Of a DNA stretch of 64,000 nt, positions 9,779 through 20,800 are shown piece by piece; within the stretch, counting starts at the first letter, position 1; each line of letters opens with the position of its first letter. The stretch comes from Rhizobium sp. (lineage in GTDB: Bacteria > Pseudomonadota > Alphaproteobacteria > Rhizobiales > Rhizobiaceae), in assembly GCA_002796995.1 (NCBI GenBank), contig PEKW01000015.1, positions 186,001 through 250,000 on the forward strand, in the 5' to 3' direction. A program made the position numbers and the translations under genes. The notes beneath the pieces are model-generated. The model made no database searches. It was given only the letters and a program-made list of their open reading frames with translations, and was not told the origin of the DNA.

Positions 9779-9948
9779 GACGGTCAGTCCCCGGTTCAAG
9801 GACCAGACACGGCGTGTCGCCGTGTGGAAATGCATCATACTCCAGCGGGCCGATGCGCAGAACCGAGCCTTTCGGATGTGTTGCGGGGTGGCGGGCGCGG
9901 TCCCAGGCTGAGCACGACCAAGTGTTTGAGGCGGATCGGAGGTGAGAC

Positions 9949-11013
9949 GTGTTCGAGGCATTCGTGACGATCTGCCTCTTGGCATCTGTCGATCCGCAAG
10001 GGACCGCCGCTGCGCAGGAGGCCTGCCGCACCGCGCTTCTGCCGGGTCATGCGGCGGCCAGCAAGACCGATTGCGAGGCACAGGTCTTCGCCAGTCCGCC
10101 CGCATGGCTGTCGAAGAGCAGTGCGGACAAGCCGTTCTGCGCGGAAAGACCACGATCGCGTCTCGCCTTTACCGAGGTGATGCCGGGCCTGTTCGTCCAT
10201 CGCGGCGCGATCGCAGAGCCGGACGCGACGAATGCCGGCGATGTCGCCAATATCGCCTTCATCATCGGCGATGACAGTATCGCGGTTATCGATTCCGGCG
10301 GCTCGCGTCAGGTCGGTGAACAAGTCTATCTCGCCATTCGTGAGCACAGCGACCTGCCGATTTCGCACCTGATCCTGACGCATATGCATCCGGATCACGT
10401 GTTCGGTGCCGAGGCGTTGCGAGAGGCAGGCGCCGTGGTCGTCGGGCAGCAGAACCTGCCGCGGGCGCTCGCCGATCGGGCCGGCAGCTACGAGACCAGC
10501 TTCGGCCGGCTGATCGGCGCGCAGGCCTTTCTCGGCAGCCGCATCATCGCTCCGGATCGCAATGCGGCGCCTTCGGAAACCATCGACCTCGGCGATCGGG
10601 TTCTTGAGCTTCGCTCCTGGCCGACCGCGCATACGGGTACGGATCTGACGGTCCTCGACCGCACGTCTCGGGTGCTGATCGCCGGCGATCTGCTGTTCGA
10701 CGAATATGCGCCGGCGCTCGATGGTTCGCTGAAGGGCTGGCGCGCGGTGATGGGCGAGATGATGCTGATGCCGGCAAGCCAGGTGGTTCCCGGTCACGGG
10801 GGCCCCATACTCGCCTGGCCGGAAGCGGCGGCACCTCAGTCGCGCTATCTCGGCGTGCTGGAAGCGGATACGCGCGTGGCGCTCAAGGACGGATTGACGC
10901 TCGGTGCGGCGATCAAGGTGATCGCACGCAGCGAGGCGGGGCACTGGCAGCTGTTCGACCTGCACAATCCGCGCAACGCCACCGTCGCCTATACGGAGCT
11001 CGAATGGGAATAA
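9949..11013 (+). CDS. Quinoprotein-associated SoxH-like zinc metallohydrolase (metallo-beta-lactamase fold)
   Basis: THMHPDHVFGAE, HTGTDLTVLD, GDLLFDEYAP, VPGHGGP metal-site motifs; N-terminal secretion-like region with cysteines; GTG start. Confidence 0.82.
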   Translation: MFEAFVTICLLASVDPQGTAAAQEACRTALLPGHAAASKTDCEAQVFASPPAWLSKSSADKPFCAERPRSRLAFTEVMPGLFVHRGAIAEPDATNAGDVANIAFIIGDDSIAVIDSGGSRQVGEQVYLAIREHSDLPISHLILTHMHPDHVFGAEALREAGAVVVGQQNLPRALADRAGSYETSFGRLIGAQAFLGSRIIAPDRNAAPSETIDLGDRVLELRSWPTAHTGTDLTVLDRTSRVLIAGDLLFDEYAPALDGSLKGWRAVMGEMMLMPASQVVPGHGGPILAWPEAAAPQSRYLGVLEADTRVALKDGLTLGAAIKVIARSEAGHWQLFDLHNPRNATVAYTELEWE

Positions 11014-11022
11014 CCGCAAACG

Positions 11023-11616
11023 TCATTTGGGCAGATGCTTGAGCAGGATCTGCGCGATCGCGTAGGCTCGCTTTTCGATCAGCACCGGCGTCTCGCAGAC
11101 ATAGGTGAGCGCCCGCGAGCGGTCGAGATAGATGCGCTCGTTCCAGTCCATCTCTTCCTCGAGCTTGTCGATCCGGTCGAAATCCGGCGCCTTCTCCGCG
11201 CTCAGTTTCGCCATCTCGATGCGATCGGCGTCAATCCTGGCCGAAAGCGCGATCTGGCTCTGCGAGTAGCGGGCGATGCCGGACATCAGACGCTTGCGGT
11301 TTTCCGACAGCCGGTCGAATACGCTCTGGAAGACGGACCCGAGCATCTGCTCGTCGGAGGGATGCTTGGCGACGAAGTCCCGCACATGAATTTCGGCTTC
11401 CTCCAGGCTGACGCGGCGGAGTGCCAGCACGGCGGCCAGTTCTTCGGCTTCGGGTGACAGGTCCGTCTTCGTGACGGGATGCGGCCACATCAATCCCGCC
11501 GACAGATTCTCCACCTTGCGCTGGATGCAGGGCCAGTCGGGGTCGGAAAAGTCAGCGGCGACGCCCGGCCCTGGAAAGAGCGCCAGCAGAAGCACCAGGT
11601 TCACGGCTTTCATCAT
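11023..11616 (-). CDS. Uncharacterised exported protein
   Basis: Signal peptide (MMKAVNLVLLLALFPGPGVAAD), two Cys (WPCIQRK, TYVCET), helical; located between SoxH-like and adhC. Confidence 0.7.
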   Translation of the reverse strand: MMKAVNLVLLLALFPGPGVAADFSDPDWPCIQRKVENLSAGLMWPHPVTKTDLSPEAEELAAVLALRRVSLEEAEIHVRDFVAKHPSDEQMLGSVFQSVFDRLSENRKRLMSGIARYSQSQIALSARIDADRIEMAKLSAEKAPDFDRIDKLEEEMDWNERIYLDRSRALTYVCETPVLIEKRAYAIAQILLKHLPK

Positions 11617-11781
11617 GAAGTCCCTCCTCGACTTGTGTCACTATAGGCAAACGGAGGGAGATGCCAAAGGTGCCGATTTACACACTAAGGTCGCAATTGT
11701 CAGTGCGCTTGGCTCGTCTGTAGTCTCACCCCAAGGTCGCAAAGGCCGGCATTCAATAACGCAGATACCGGGAGGCATTCC

Positions 11782-12909
<1,128 letters not shown>

Positions 12910-12917
12910 GCGGGCCG

Positions 12918-13748
12918 ATGGAACTCGTATCGCAAAACCAGTGCTTCGGCGGCACGCAGTCGGTCTACCGGCATCGCTCCGAGGTTTGCGGGGGCGAAAT
13001 GACCTTCGGCCTCTTTCTGCCGCCGCAGGCTGGGAACCGGCCGGTACCGTTGCTCTGGTACCTGTCGGGCCTGACCTGCACGCATGAGAATGCCATGACC
13101 AAGGCGGGGTTGCAGCGTCATGCGGCGGAGCACGGTCTGGCGCTGGTCTTTCCGGATACCTCGCCGCGAGGCGAGGGCGTGGCCGACGACCAGGCCTACG
13201 ACCTTGGCCAGGGAGCTGGCTTCTATGTCAATGCGACGCAGAAACCCTGGTCGCGGCATTTTCGCATGTACGACTACATCGTTTCGGAATTGCCCGATCT
13301 GTTGATGGCGGAACTGCCGCTCAGCGGGGTGCACGGTATCACCGGCCATTCGATGGGCGGGCATGGCGCCCTGACGATCGCCTTTCGCAACCCGGCGCAG
13401 TTTCGTTCGGTGTCCGCCTTTGCACCGATCGTCAACCCGACCCGGTCGGACTGGGGACGCAAGCAGTTCTCTGCCTATCTCGGCGATGACGAGGCGCACT
13501 GGGTGGAATACGACGCCTGCCTGCTTCTGGCCGAACGGGGCTGGGCCGGCGAGATCCTGATCGACCAGGGCGCGACGGACCAGTTCCTCGAGCAGCTGCG
13601 TCCCGAGGCCATGGCCAGCCTGATCGCGGAGCGACGCCAGCCCGGCGTCCTGCGCATGCAGGCCGGTTATGATCACAGCTACTATTTTGTTGCGAGTTTC
13701 GGCGAGGACCACGTGCGCTGGCACGCCGAGCGGCTCAACGCCGCGTGA
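12918..13748 (+). CDS. fghA: S-formylglutathione hydrolase
   Basis: Esterase D family: LSGLTCTHEN, GHSMGGHGAL; coupled to adhC (alternative TTG start at 12906 overlaps the adhC stop). Confidence 0.93.
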   Translation: MELVSQNQCFGGTQSVYRHRSEVCGGEMTFGLFLPPQAGNRPVPLLWYLSGLTCTHENAMTKAGLQRHAAEHGLALVFPDTSPRGEGVADDQAYDLGQGAGFYVNATQKPWSRHFRMYDYIVSELPDLLMAELPLSGVHGITGHSMGGHGALTIAFRNPAQFRSVSAFAPIVNPTRSDWGRKQFSAYLGDDEAHWVEYDACLLLAERGWAGEILIDQGATDQFLEQLRPEAMASLIAERRQPGVLRMQAGYDHSYYFVASFGEDHVRWHAERLNAA

Positions 13749-13788
13749 CAAGACTGCGCATGGCGCCGGCATCGTCCGGTGCCGATGG

Positions 13789-13807
13789 GTCGCACATGCA
13801 ATGCGAC
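13789..13807. promoter_or_regulatory. Inverted repeat GTCGCA-N7-TGCGAC upstream of xoxF
   Basis: Perfect 6-bp inverted repeat in the fghA-xoxF intergenic region; same hexamer recurs in the adhC and response-regulator upstream regions. Confidence 0.4.
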
Positions 13808-14022
13808 AGGTGGGTTCGCGGCCTGAGAGTGTAAGTGGTCGCGCACCTTTAACGACAGGAGGGACGAGCAGCAGGATGATGGGATCGTAGCTTCGGACAT
13901 CCGAGGTGCAAGGTCTCGGGGGATTTTCGCAAAGCCGATGCCGGGAAGGAGGAGACCGCAAGGTTTTCCCGGGGCGAAGAGGGTGGATGACCCTGATCGG
14001 CATCACTCAACGGGAGGATACA

Positions 14023-15825
14023 ATGAAACGACTTCTCACATTGCTTGCCGTGTTGACCATAGGCGGCTCACAGGTCGCCTTCGCCAATCCGGATCTGCAG
14101 AAAATCATCGATGACCCCAACCAGTGGGCCATCCAGACGGGCGACTACGCCAACCAGCGCTATTCCAAGCTCGACCAGATCAACAAGGGAAATGTCGGCA
14201 AGATGCAGGTCGCGTGGACCTTCTCGACCGGCGTCCTGCGTGGTCACGAAGGCTCGCCACTGGTCATCGGCGACATGATGTATGTGCATTCGCCGTTCCC
14301 GAACACCGTCTTCGCGCTCGACCTGAGCAAGGAAGGCCAGATCGTCTGGAAATACGAACCGAAGCAGGACGCAGACGTCATTCCGGTGATGTGCTGTGAC
14401 ACCGTCAACCGCGGCGTGGCCTATGCCGACGGCAAGATATTCCTGCACCAGGCCGATACCACGGTCGTTGCGCTCGACGCGAAGACCGGCAAGGTCGTGT
14501 GGAGCGTCAAGAACGGCGATCCGAAGAAGGGCGAAACCAACACCGCGACCGTTCTGCCGGTCAAGGACAAGATCATCGTCGGCATTTCCGGCGGCGAATT
14601 CGGCGTGCGCGGTTCGGTCACGGCCTATGCCATGGCCGACGGCAAGCTTCTGTGGCGCGGCTATTCGATGGGTCCCGACAGCGACACGCTGATCGATCCC
14701 GAGAAGACCACCCATCTCGGCAAGCCGGTCGGCGCCGACTCTGGTCTGAACACCTGGGAAGGCGACCAGTGGAAGATCGGTGGCGGCACGACCTGGGGCT
14801 GGTATTCCTATGATGCCGAAGAGAACCTGATCTATTACGGCTCGGGCAACCCTTCGACCTGGAACCCGTCCCAGCGCCCGGGCGACAACCGCTGGTCCAT
14901 GACGATCTTCGCTCGTGACGCCGACACCGGCGTGGCCAAGTGGGTCTACCAGATGACCCCGCACGACGAATGGGACTATGACGGCATCAACGAGATGATC
15001 CTGACCGAACAGGACATCGACGGCAAGGCACGCAAGCTGCTGACCCATTTCGACCGTAACGGCTTCGGCTATACGCTCGATCGCGTCTCCGGCGAACTGC
15101 TGGTGGCCGAGAAGTACGACCCCGCCGTCAACTGGGCGACCGAAGTCGTGATGGATCCGAAGTCCGACCAGTATGGTCGTCCGCAGGTCGTCGCGCAGTA
15201 TTCGACCGAACAGAACGGCGAAGACGTCAACTCGACCGGCATCTGCCCCGCCGCGCTCGGCACCAAGGACCAGCAGCCTGCGGCCTATTCGCCGAAGACC
15301 CAGCTGTTCTACGTTCCGACCAACCACGTCTGCATGGACTACGAGCCCTTCCGCGTCAGCTACACCGCCGGCCAGCCCTATGTCGGGGCGACGCTTTCGA
15401 TGTATCCCGCACCGGGCAGCCATGGCGGCATGGGCAACTTCATTGCCTGGGACGGCAAGGAAGGCAAGATCAAGTGGTCGCTGCCTGAGAAGTTCTCCGT
15501 CTGGTCCGGCGCACTCGCAACGGCTGGTGACGTCGTATTCTACGGCACGCTCGAAGGCTACCTGAAGGCCGTCGATTCCGAGACCGGCAAGGAGCTCTAT
15601 CGCTTCAAGACCCCGTCCGGCATCATCGGCAACGTCATGACCTACACCCATGGCGGCAAGCAGTATGTGGCCGTGCTCTCGGGTGTCGGTGGCTGGGCCG
15701 GTATCGGCCTTGCAGCCGGCCTGACCAACCCGAACGAAGGTCTCGGCGCCGTGGGCGGCTATGCAGCCCTCAGCGACTATACCGCGCTCGGCGGCACGCT
15801 CACCGTGTTCTCGCTGCCGAACTGA
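14023..15825 (+). CDS. xoxF: Lanthanide-type PQQ methanol dehydrogenase XoxF
   Basis: Signal peptide, vicinal Cys-Cys (VMCCDTVN), quinoprotein W motifs, DEWDYDG (second Asp = Ln-ligand position). Confidence 0.96.
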   Translation: MKRLLTLLAVLTIGGSQVAFANPDLQKIIDDPNQWAIQTGDYANQRYSKLDQINKGNVGKMQVAWTFSTGVLRGHEGSPLVIGDMMYVHSPFPNTVFALDLSKEGQIVWKYEPKQDADVIPVMCCDTVNRGVAYADGKIFLHQADTTVVALDAKTGKVVWSVKNGDPKKGETNTATVLPVKDKIIVGISGGEFGVRGSVTAYAMADGKLLWRGYSMGPDSDTLIDPEKTTHLGKPVGADSGLNTWEGDQWKIGGGTTWGWYSYDAEENLIYYGSGNPSTWNPSQRPGDNRWSMTIFARDADTGVAKWVYQMTPHDEWDYDGINEMILTEQDIDGKARKLLTHFDRNGFGYTLDRVSGELLVAEKYDPAVNWATEVVMDPKSDQYGRPQVVAQYSTEQNGEDVNSTGICPAALGTKDQQPAAYSPKTQLFYVPTNHVCMDYEPFRVSYTAGQPYVGATLSMYPAPGSHGGMGNFIAWDGKEGKIKWSLPEKFSVWSGALATAGDVVFYGTLEGYLKAVDSETGKELYRFKTPSGIIGNVMTYTHGGKQYVAVLSGVGGWAGIGLAAGLTNPNEGLGAVGGYAALSDYTALGGTLTVFSLPN

Positions 15826-15847
15826 CGGCAGCCCAACGCCAATGAAG

Positions 15848-15880
15848 CTGGCGCGGGTGCATCAGCCCGCGCCAGTTCGT
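15848..15880 (+). terminator. Intercistronic hairpin between xoxF and xoxG (attenuator or mRNA stability element)
   Basis: Perfect 10-bp stem CTGGCGCGGG/CCCGCGCCAG, 8-nt loop, followed by TTCGTTCTC. Confidence 0.6.
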
Positions 15881-15903
15881 TCTCTGGCCCAAAAGGACGC
15901 AAC

Positions 15904-16434
15904 ATGACCAGAAGACTATCCGCTCTGCCGACCTCGCTCGCCGCCCTGGCGCTGTTTGCCAGCTCGGCCACGGCGCAGGACGCGGCAAAGGCCGACAACA
16001 TCACTGCCGCCAGCAACGAGAACGGCCGCTACTACACCGCCGACGGTGTGCCGACCTTCAATATCGCTCCGGACGGCACGATGGACTGGATGACCTATTC
16101 CGGTTTCCGCCGCTATCATTCCGAATGCCATGTCTGTCACGGGCCGGAAGGCGAAGGTTCGAGCTATGCGCCGGCGTTGAAGAACTCGGCGATCGACATG
16201 GACTATTATGACTTCGTCGACGTTGTCACCAACGGCCGCAAGAAGGTCAGTGCCTCGCAGAATTCGGTGATGCCGTCGTTCGGGCAGAACGCCAATGTCA
16301 TGTGCTATCTCGACGACATCTATACCTATCTGAAGGCGCGCGGCAGCGGGGCATTGCCGAGAGGCCGGCCCGGAAAGAAGGAGCCGAAATCCGATGCAAT
16401 TCGTCAAGCGGAAGCCGATTGCCTTGGCAACTAG
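15904..16434 (+). CDS. xoxG: Cytochrome c, XoxG/MoxG-like electron acceptor
   Basis: Signal peptide, single heme motif CHVCH, Met ligand candidate (VMPSFG), position after xoxF. Confidence 0.88.
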   Translation: MTRRLSALPTSLAALALFASSATAQDAAKADNITAASNENGRYYTADGVPTFNIAPDGTMDWMTYSGFRRYHSECHVCHGPEGEGSSYAPALKNSAIDMDYYDFVDVVTNGRKKVSASQNSVMPSFGQNANVMCYLDDIYTYLKARGSGALPRGRPGKKEPKSDAIRQAEADCLGN

Positions 16435-17260
16435 ACACCTGTCCATCCTGGCAAGCCTGCTGCTGGCATTTGGCATTGCAGCGCCGGCGGCGGCGCAGAC
16501 CTCCGACCTCGTGTCGAAGACGGCCTTCCGCGTCTGCGCGGATCCGGCCAACATGCCGATGTCCGACAAGTCGGGAGCAGGTTTCGAGAACAAGATCGCC
16601 GAACTGCTGGCAGCCGAACTCAAGCTGCCGCTGGAATACACCTGGTTCCCGATGGCGACCGGCTTCATCCGCAAGACCCTGCAGGCCTATAATTGCGACG
16701 TCGTGATCGGCTACGCGCAGGGCGACGAGATGGTGTTGAATACCAACCACTACTACACATCCGGCTTCGTGCTGATCGTGCCTGCGGACGGTCCGCTCGC
16801 CGGTGTCACGACCATCGGCGACCCGGTACTGAAGGACAAGCGAATCGGCGTGGTCGCGGGCAGTCCGCCGGGCACGCATATGGCGCTTCATGGGCTTCTG
16901 GCCAAGGCCAAGGGCTATGACCTGATGGTCGACCGGCGTTACCAGGATCCGGCCGGTGATATGCTGGCCGATCTCAAAGCCGGCGTGATCGATGCGGCTA
17001 TTCTTTGGGGACCGATCGGCGGTCCACTGGTCAAGCAGAGCCACCCGGATTTCAAGGTGACACCGCTGCTCTCCGAGCCGCTGCCGCCGAAGCTGTTCTA
17101 TCGCATCACCATGGGTGTCCGGCAGGGCGAGAAGGTCTGGGAACGCAAGCTCAACTCGCTGATCCGGCGCAATCAGGCGAAGATCAACGCCATTCTCTCG
17201 GAGGCTGGCGTGCCATTGCTCAACGACATGGGCACCGCGCCGTTGGAGGCTCCAAAATGA
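16394..17260 (+). CDS. xoxJ: XoxJ/MoxJ-like quinoprotein-associated periplasmic solute-binding protein
   Basis: Signal peptide, FRVCADPANMPMSDKSGAGFENKIAELLA motif of the MoxJ/XoxJ family; overlaps xoxG by 41 nt. Confidence 0.88.
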   Translation: MQFVKRKPIALATRHLSILASLLLAFGIAAPAAAQTSDLVSKTAFRVCADPANMPMSDKSGAGFENKIAELLAAELKLPLEYTWFPMATGFIRKTLQAYNCDVVIGYAQGDEMVLNTNHYYTSGFVLIVPADGPLAGVTTIGDPVLKDKRIGVVAGSPPGTHMALHGLLAKAKGYDLMVDRRYQDPAGDMLADLKAGVIDAAILWGPIGGPLVKQSHPDFKVTPLLSEPLPPKLFYRITMGVRQGEKVWERKLNSLIRRNQAKINAILSEAGVPLLNDMGTAPLEAPK

Positions 17261-17847
17261 ACCCTCGGCGGCTGCTTCTTCTCGCGCTGCTTCTGCTTGT
17301 TCCCACCGCGCTTACGGCCGAAGAGGCGCCCGCGCCTCAGGCGGGAACGATCCGGCAAACGGTCGAGGAGCCGGGCACGTACCGGGAAGACGAATACCGG
17401 GCTCCGGTGCCGGCGACGCTTGCCGGTGCGACGGTCGTTTCGACAGCGGAAGCGCATGCGCTGTGGGAGAGCGGAGGTGCGGCCTTCATCGACGTGCTGC
17501 CACGGCCGCCCAAGCCGGCCAACCTGCCCGAGGGCACGGTGTGGAACGAGAAGCCGCGCATTTCGATCGAGCGGGCGATCTGGCTGCCTAATACCGGTTA
17601 TGGCAAGCTGGCGGACACCACACTCGCCTATTTTCGCAACGGCCTGGAAAAGGCAACGGGCGGCGACAAGACGCGGCCGCTGCTGTTCTTCTGCCTTCCC
17701 GACTGCTGGATGTCATGGAATGCTGCCAAGCGGGCGATCGAACTCGGCTATGGCAAGGTCTACTGGTATCCCGAGGGCAGTGAGGGCTGGGCCGCGGCCA
17801 GGTATCCGACCGTGCGCCTGCAACCCGAGCCCGGCGCCGATCAGTAA
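17257..17847 (+). CDS. PQQ-dependent catabolism-associated CxxCW motif protein (rhodanese-like)
   Basis: Signal peptide and CLPDCWMSWNAAKRA (CxxCW). Confidence 0.82.
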   Translation: MNPRRLLLLALLLLVPTALTAEEAPAPQAGTIRQTVEEPGTYREDEYRAPVPATLAGATVVSTAEAHALWESGGAAFIDVLPRPPKPANLPEGTVWNEKPRISIERAIWLPNTGYGKLADTTLAYFRNGLEKATGGDKTRPLLFFCLPDCWMSWNAAKRAIELGYGKVYWYPEGSEGWAAARYPTVRLQPEPGADQ

Positions 17848-18671
17848 CTCGTCAGGCTCTGCGTCTTGCGGCTGACGGTGCCGTCGGTATCCGTCATCGT
17901 CACGTCGATCACACGGGCCGCGGCCGGAATCGACAGGCTGAATTCCGGGTTTTCACTGAGAGAGATGGAGCCTGTCAGTTCGGCAAAGGGCACTCCATCG
18001 AGCTCGATGCCGACCGTCTCGACGTAGCGCATAGGGATAAAGAGCAGGCTCACCTGATCCATCTGCATACCGGAATGGCTGGGATGGCTGATCTTGAGGT
18101 TCATCGACACCTGCTGGTTCCGCAGCCGCGCCAGATTGGCCAGTAGTTGGCCATCGTCGGTCCCGCGCTCATGGCCGATCTCGATCTCCATGTTGCCGAG
18201 CGTCGCCAGCGCTGCCTCCGGGTTGCCGCCGGGCGGCGCCGCACAGGCGCCCTGACCCGATGTCTTGACGAAGCCCTCCGCGGCCAGCAACTGACCGTCG
18301 GTCAACTCGCCGACGACGTGAACAGGCGTCGGACCGTTGACCCGCAATGTCGTTTCGACGGCGACGCGCGCCATGGGCTGGGACAGCCGCAACACCGCGG
18401 AGACCGGCATAGGATTGCGATCGAGCACCAGCGTGACTTCCCGGATCATCTGGCCCGGCGGTGCGGCGAGCGTTGCGCCGATGACTGTCCTTGCGTCGTT
18501 TTCGGAGCGATAGGGCGCATCCAGGGTGATAATTCCGTCGGCGGCGGCGATCGGTCGCGCGCCGAACAGCTGCTGCCGGATCTTGGACCATTCGTCTTCG
18601 GCGCAGGCGGAGCCCGACGATAGGAGTGCCAGGCCGAAGGCCACGGCAAGAAGACGCGAATGTGAACGCAT
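17841..18671 (-). CDS. Quinoprotein dehydrogenase-associated SoxYZ-like carrier (copy 2)
   Basis: Same architecture as 8966-9778: SoxY-like half, internal GQGACAAP cysteine linker, SoxZ-like half (ISHPSHSGMQMDQ...SLSENPEFSLS). Confidence 0.78.
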   Translation of the reverse strand: MRSHSRLLAVAFGLALLSSGSACAEDEWSKIRQQLFGARPIAAADGIITLDAPYRSENDARTVIGATLAAPPGQMIREVTLVLDRNPMPVSAVLRLSQPMARVAVETTLRVNGPTPVHVVGELTDGQLLAAEGFVKTSGQGACAAPPGGNPEAALATLGNMEIEIGHERGTDDGQLLANLARLRNQQVSMNLKISHPSHSGMQMDQVSLLFIPMRYVETVGIELDGVPFAELTGSISLSENPEFSLSIPAAARVIDVTMTDTDGTVSRKTQSLTSY

Positions 18672-18675
18672 GGCT

Positions 18676-19653
18676 TTACTCCTCTTGCATCCTGGCTGCC
18701 AGGAACAGACCGAAGGCTCTGGGACCGTCGCCGGTCGCGACCTCGCCGACGACCTTCAAGGTCCGGGCATCGATCACCGAAAGGGTGTTGGTGTCCCAGT
18801 TGGCGACGGCGACCTTCAGGCCGTCCGCGGTCGTGTCGATGCCTTCGGGATAGCCGCCGACGTCGATCACGGCGACGGGCGCATAGGTCGTGGCGTCGAA
18901 GACGCTGACGGTATCGTCATACTGGTTGGTGACGAAGCCACGACCCTCGGCGAAGGCCAGACCATAGGGCCGCTCGCGAGTCTTGGCCTTGCCGAGGACG
19001 ACACCGCTTTCGGGATCGACGGCCGTCACCGTATTGCTGCCGACATCGGCCGAAAACACCCGGCCATCCGGCGCGAAGGTGACACCGAAGGGGCGTTCGC
19101 CCACCGTTACGCGGTGGACGAGAGCCAAGGTTTCGGCATCGAAGATCGACACCTGATTGGAATCGCGATCGGCCGTCGCGAGCCACCGGCCGTCCGGGGA
19201 GATCGCCAGGCCTGCCGGAGCGCTGCCGGTTTCCAGCGTGGCCGAGAGGGTGAGTTCGTCTGCGGTCAGCACCCACACGCGGGCATTGTACCAGTCGGAA
19301 ACGAAGACCCGGCGGCGCTTCTCGTCGACGGCCACGCCGATCGGACCGCCGTCGAGCTGGCGTTCGATCTCCGGAAGGTCTGACGCGAGACCGAAGCGGC
19401 GCAGCGTCTTGCTGTCGGGGCTGACGGTGAAGACCGCGCGGAGCGCCTCCGAGACGGCGACGCCGGCCGGCATGCCCGGCACGGGGATGCGCCGGACTTC
19501 GGTCATCCGCTCGAGATCGATGATGCTGAGATCGCTGGAGGACTGGTTCGTCACATAGGCATAGTCGGCAGTGGCCGAACGCGGCGCAAGGAGCGCCGCG
19601 ACGAGGCCGACTGTCAGGAGCGTGCTATTTGCCGAACTTCGCTTCCAGGGCAT
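18676..19653 (-). CDS. YVTN-type beta-propeller protein, PQQ-catabolism associated
   Basis: Repeated YVTN/SNTVTAVD/..SIFDAET... blades and signal peptide. Confidence 0.8.
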   Translation of the reverse strand: MPWKRSSANSTLLTVGLVAALLAPRSATADYAYVTNQSSSDLSIIDLERMTEVRRIPVPGMPAGVAVSEALRAVFTVSPDSKTLRRFGLASDLPEIERQLDGGPIGVAVDEKRRRVFVSDWYNARVWVLTADELTLSATLETGSAPAGLAISPDGRWLATADRDSNQVSIFDAETLALVHRVTVGERPFGVTFAPDGRVFSADVGSNTVTAVDPESGVVLGKAKTRERPYGLAFAEGRGFVTNQYDDTVSVFDATTYAPVAVIDVGGYPEGIDTTADGLKVAVANWDTNTLSVIDARTLKVVGEVATGDGPRAFGLFLAARMQEE

Positions 19654-20158
19654 CGAGGCCAGCCTTGTAGACCCCGGTGACAGCTGCGATGGCGGCCGCG
19701 TCGTTGAGGTTTTCCGGCGGGTCGTTGTTCGGATAACCGCGATAGAAGGCGCCGCGCCATTCGATGTGCGAGCCGCCGCTCGCCGTCGGCGTCACGGTCA
19801 GGTGCGACGAATAATTGGTGACCGGCAGGACGGCGACATCCACCGCGGTGATGCGGTAGGAATAGCTCATCTTGGCCGCGTCATATTTGTAGAGCTGCTC
19901 GGAGATCGTCGGTCCGCCTTCCTTGCCGAGCGTCAGCACGCGCGTGGCGTCGATCGCATTGTCGCCAGTGCCGGTCGACGAAAAGACCGCGGGATGCCAG
20001 CTCATGTCCTGGAAATTGCCGATGACCGCCCAGACCTCTGCAGGGGGAGCGTTGACGTCGACCGCCAGGCTCAGCTTCTGCCGCGTCGGGCCGTGGGCGA
20101 AGGCGATCGCCGGTGCCAGCAGGAAGAATGTCAGCAGGAAATTACGAAGCTGTCCCAT
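19625..20158 (-). CDS. SRPBCC (START/polyketide cyclase-like) exported protein
   Basis: Signal peptide, SLAVDVNAPPAEVWAVIGNFQDMSWHPAV typical SRPBCC N-terminus; ATG at 20158. Confidence 0.75.
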   Translation of the reverse strand: MGQLRNFLLTFFLLAPAIAFAHGPTRQKLSLAVDVNAPPAEVWAVIGNFQDMSWHPAVFSSTGTGDNAIDATRVLTLGKEGGPTISEQLYKYDAAKMSYSYRITAVDVAVLPVTNYSSHLTVTPTASGGSHIEWRGAFYRGYPNNDPPENLNDAAAIAAVTGVYKAGLDALEAKFGK

Positions 20159-20166
20159 GGGTCTCC

Positions 20167-20676
20167 TCACGATTTGAAGAAGTGGTTCTTGAAGATGTAA
20201 TTGAGGCCGCGCAGCCAGCTCTGGTCGGTATTCGAGCGGATATCCACGGCGAGCGCGCGCACGGCCTCGCCGGACTTCACGTCCCTCAGGACGAGATTCA
20301 TCGACAGGATCAGGTTGGAGACTTTCTGCACCTCGCCGACCAGCACGTAGTCGGCGCCGAGCCGTTCGGCCATGCGAACCTCGCATCCGTAGCAGTGGGC
20401 GGGATTGGTGGTGTTGGCGAGTTCATCGGCGATCGGCTGGTTGTCGAGCACGACGAAGCCTTCGTCGCGCAGGCGCTGCCGTGTCGTTTCTTCCAGCAAA
20501 CGGGTGCGGGCGGTCTGGTCGGCGCGCGCGCCGTCATAGGCGCCCTCCGTCGAAGTATCGATGAAGGTCATGCCGAGGAAGGCGATTTTCGCACCCTGCT
20601 TGAGCGGCTTGTCCAGCGCGGCCAGGGCAAGCACGGGGATCAGGACCAGCACGAGTGACATCAAAATACGCTGCAT
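20167..20676 (-). CDS. DUF3280/DUF2380-like exported protein
   Basis: Signal peptide, AFLGMTFIDTSTEG..., GADYVLVGEVQKVSNLILSMNLVLRDV; ATG at 20676. Confidence 0.65.
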   Translation of the reverse strand: MQRILMSLVLVLIPVLALAALDKPLKQGAKIAFLGMTFIDTSTEGAYDGARADQTARTRLLEETTRQRLRDEGFVVLDNQPIADELANTTNPAHCYGCEVRMAERLGADYVLVGEVQKVSNLILSMNLVLRDVKSGEAVRALAVDIRSNTDQSWLRGLNYIFKNHFFKS

Positions 20677-20800
20677 GCGACCGAGCCTAACATAGCAGGC
20701 CCGCGACACCACGATCCATAAGTATCGGTTTCGCGACACAAACCTCTCGTCTATTCTCCACTTTAAGATGTGTCAGGAAGATTGGGAGGTCATTCCGACG

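Noticed and set aside
13749-14022. Possible riboswitch in the 274-bp xoxF leader
   Set aside because: Short inverted repeats exist but I could not match any known riboswitch consensus; kept only as a candidate operator.
14068-15651. 527-aa minus-strand ORF opposite xoxF
   Set aside because: Antisense mirror of a highly conserved gene, no signal peptide or motif; GC codon-bias artefact.
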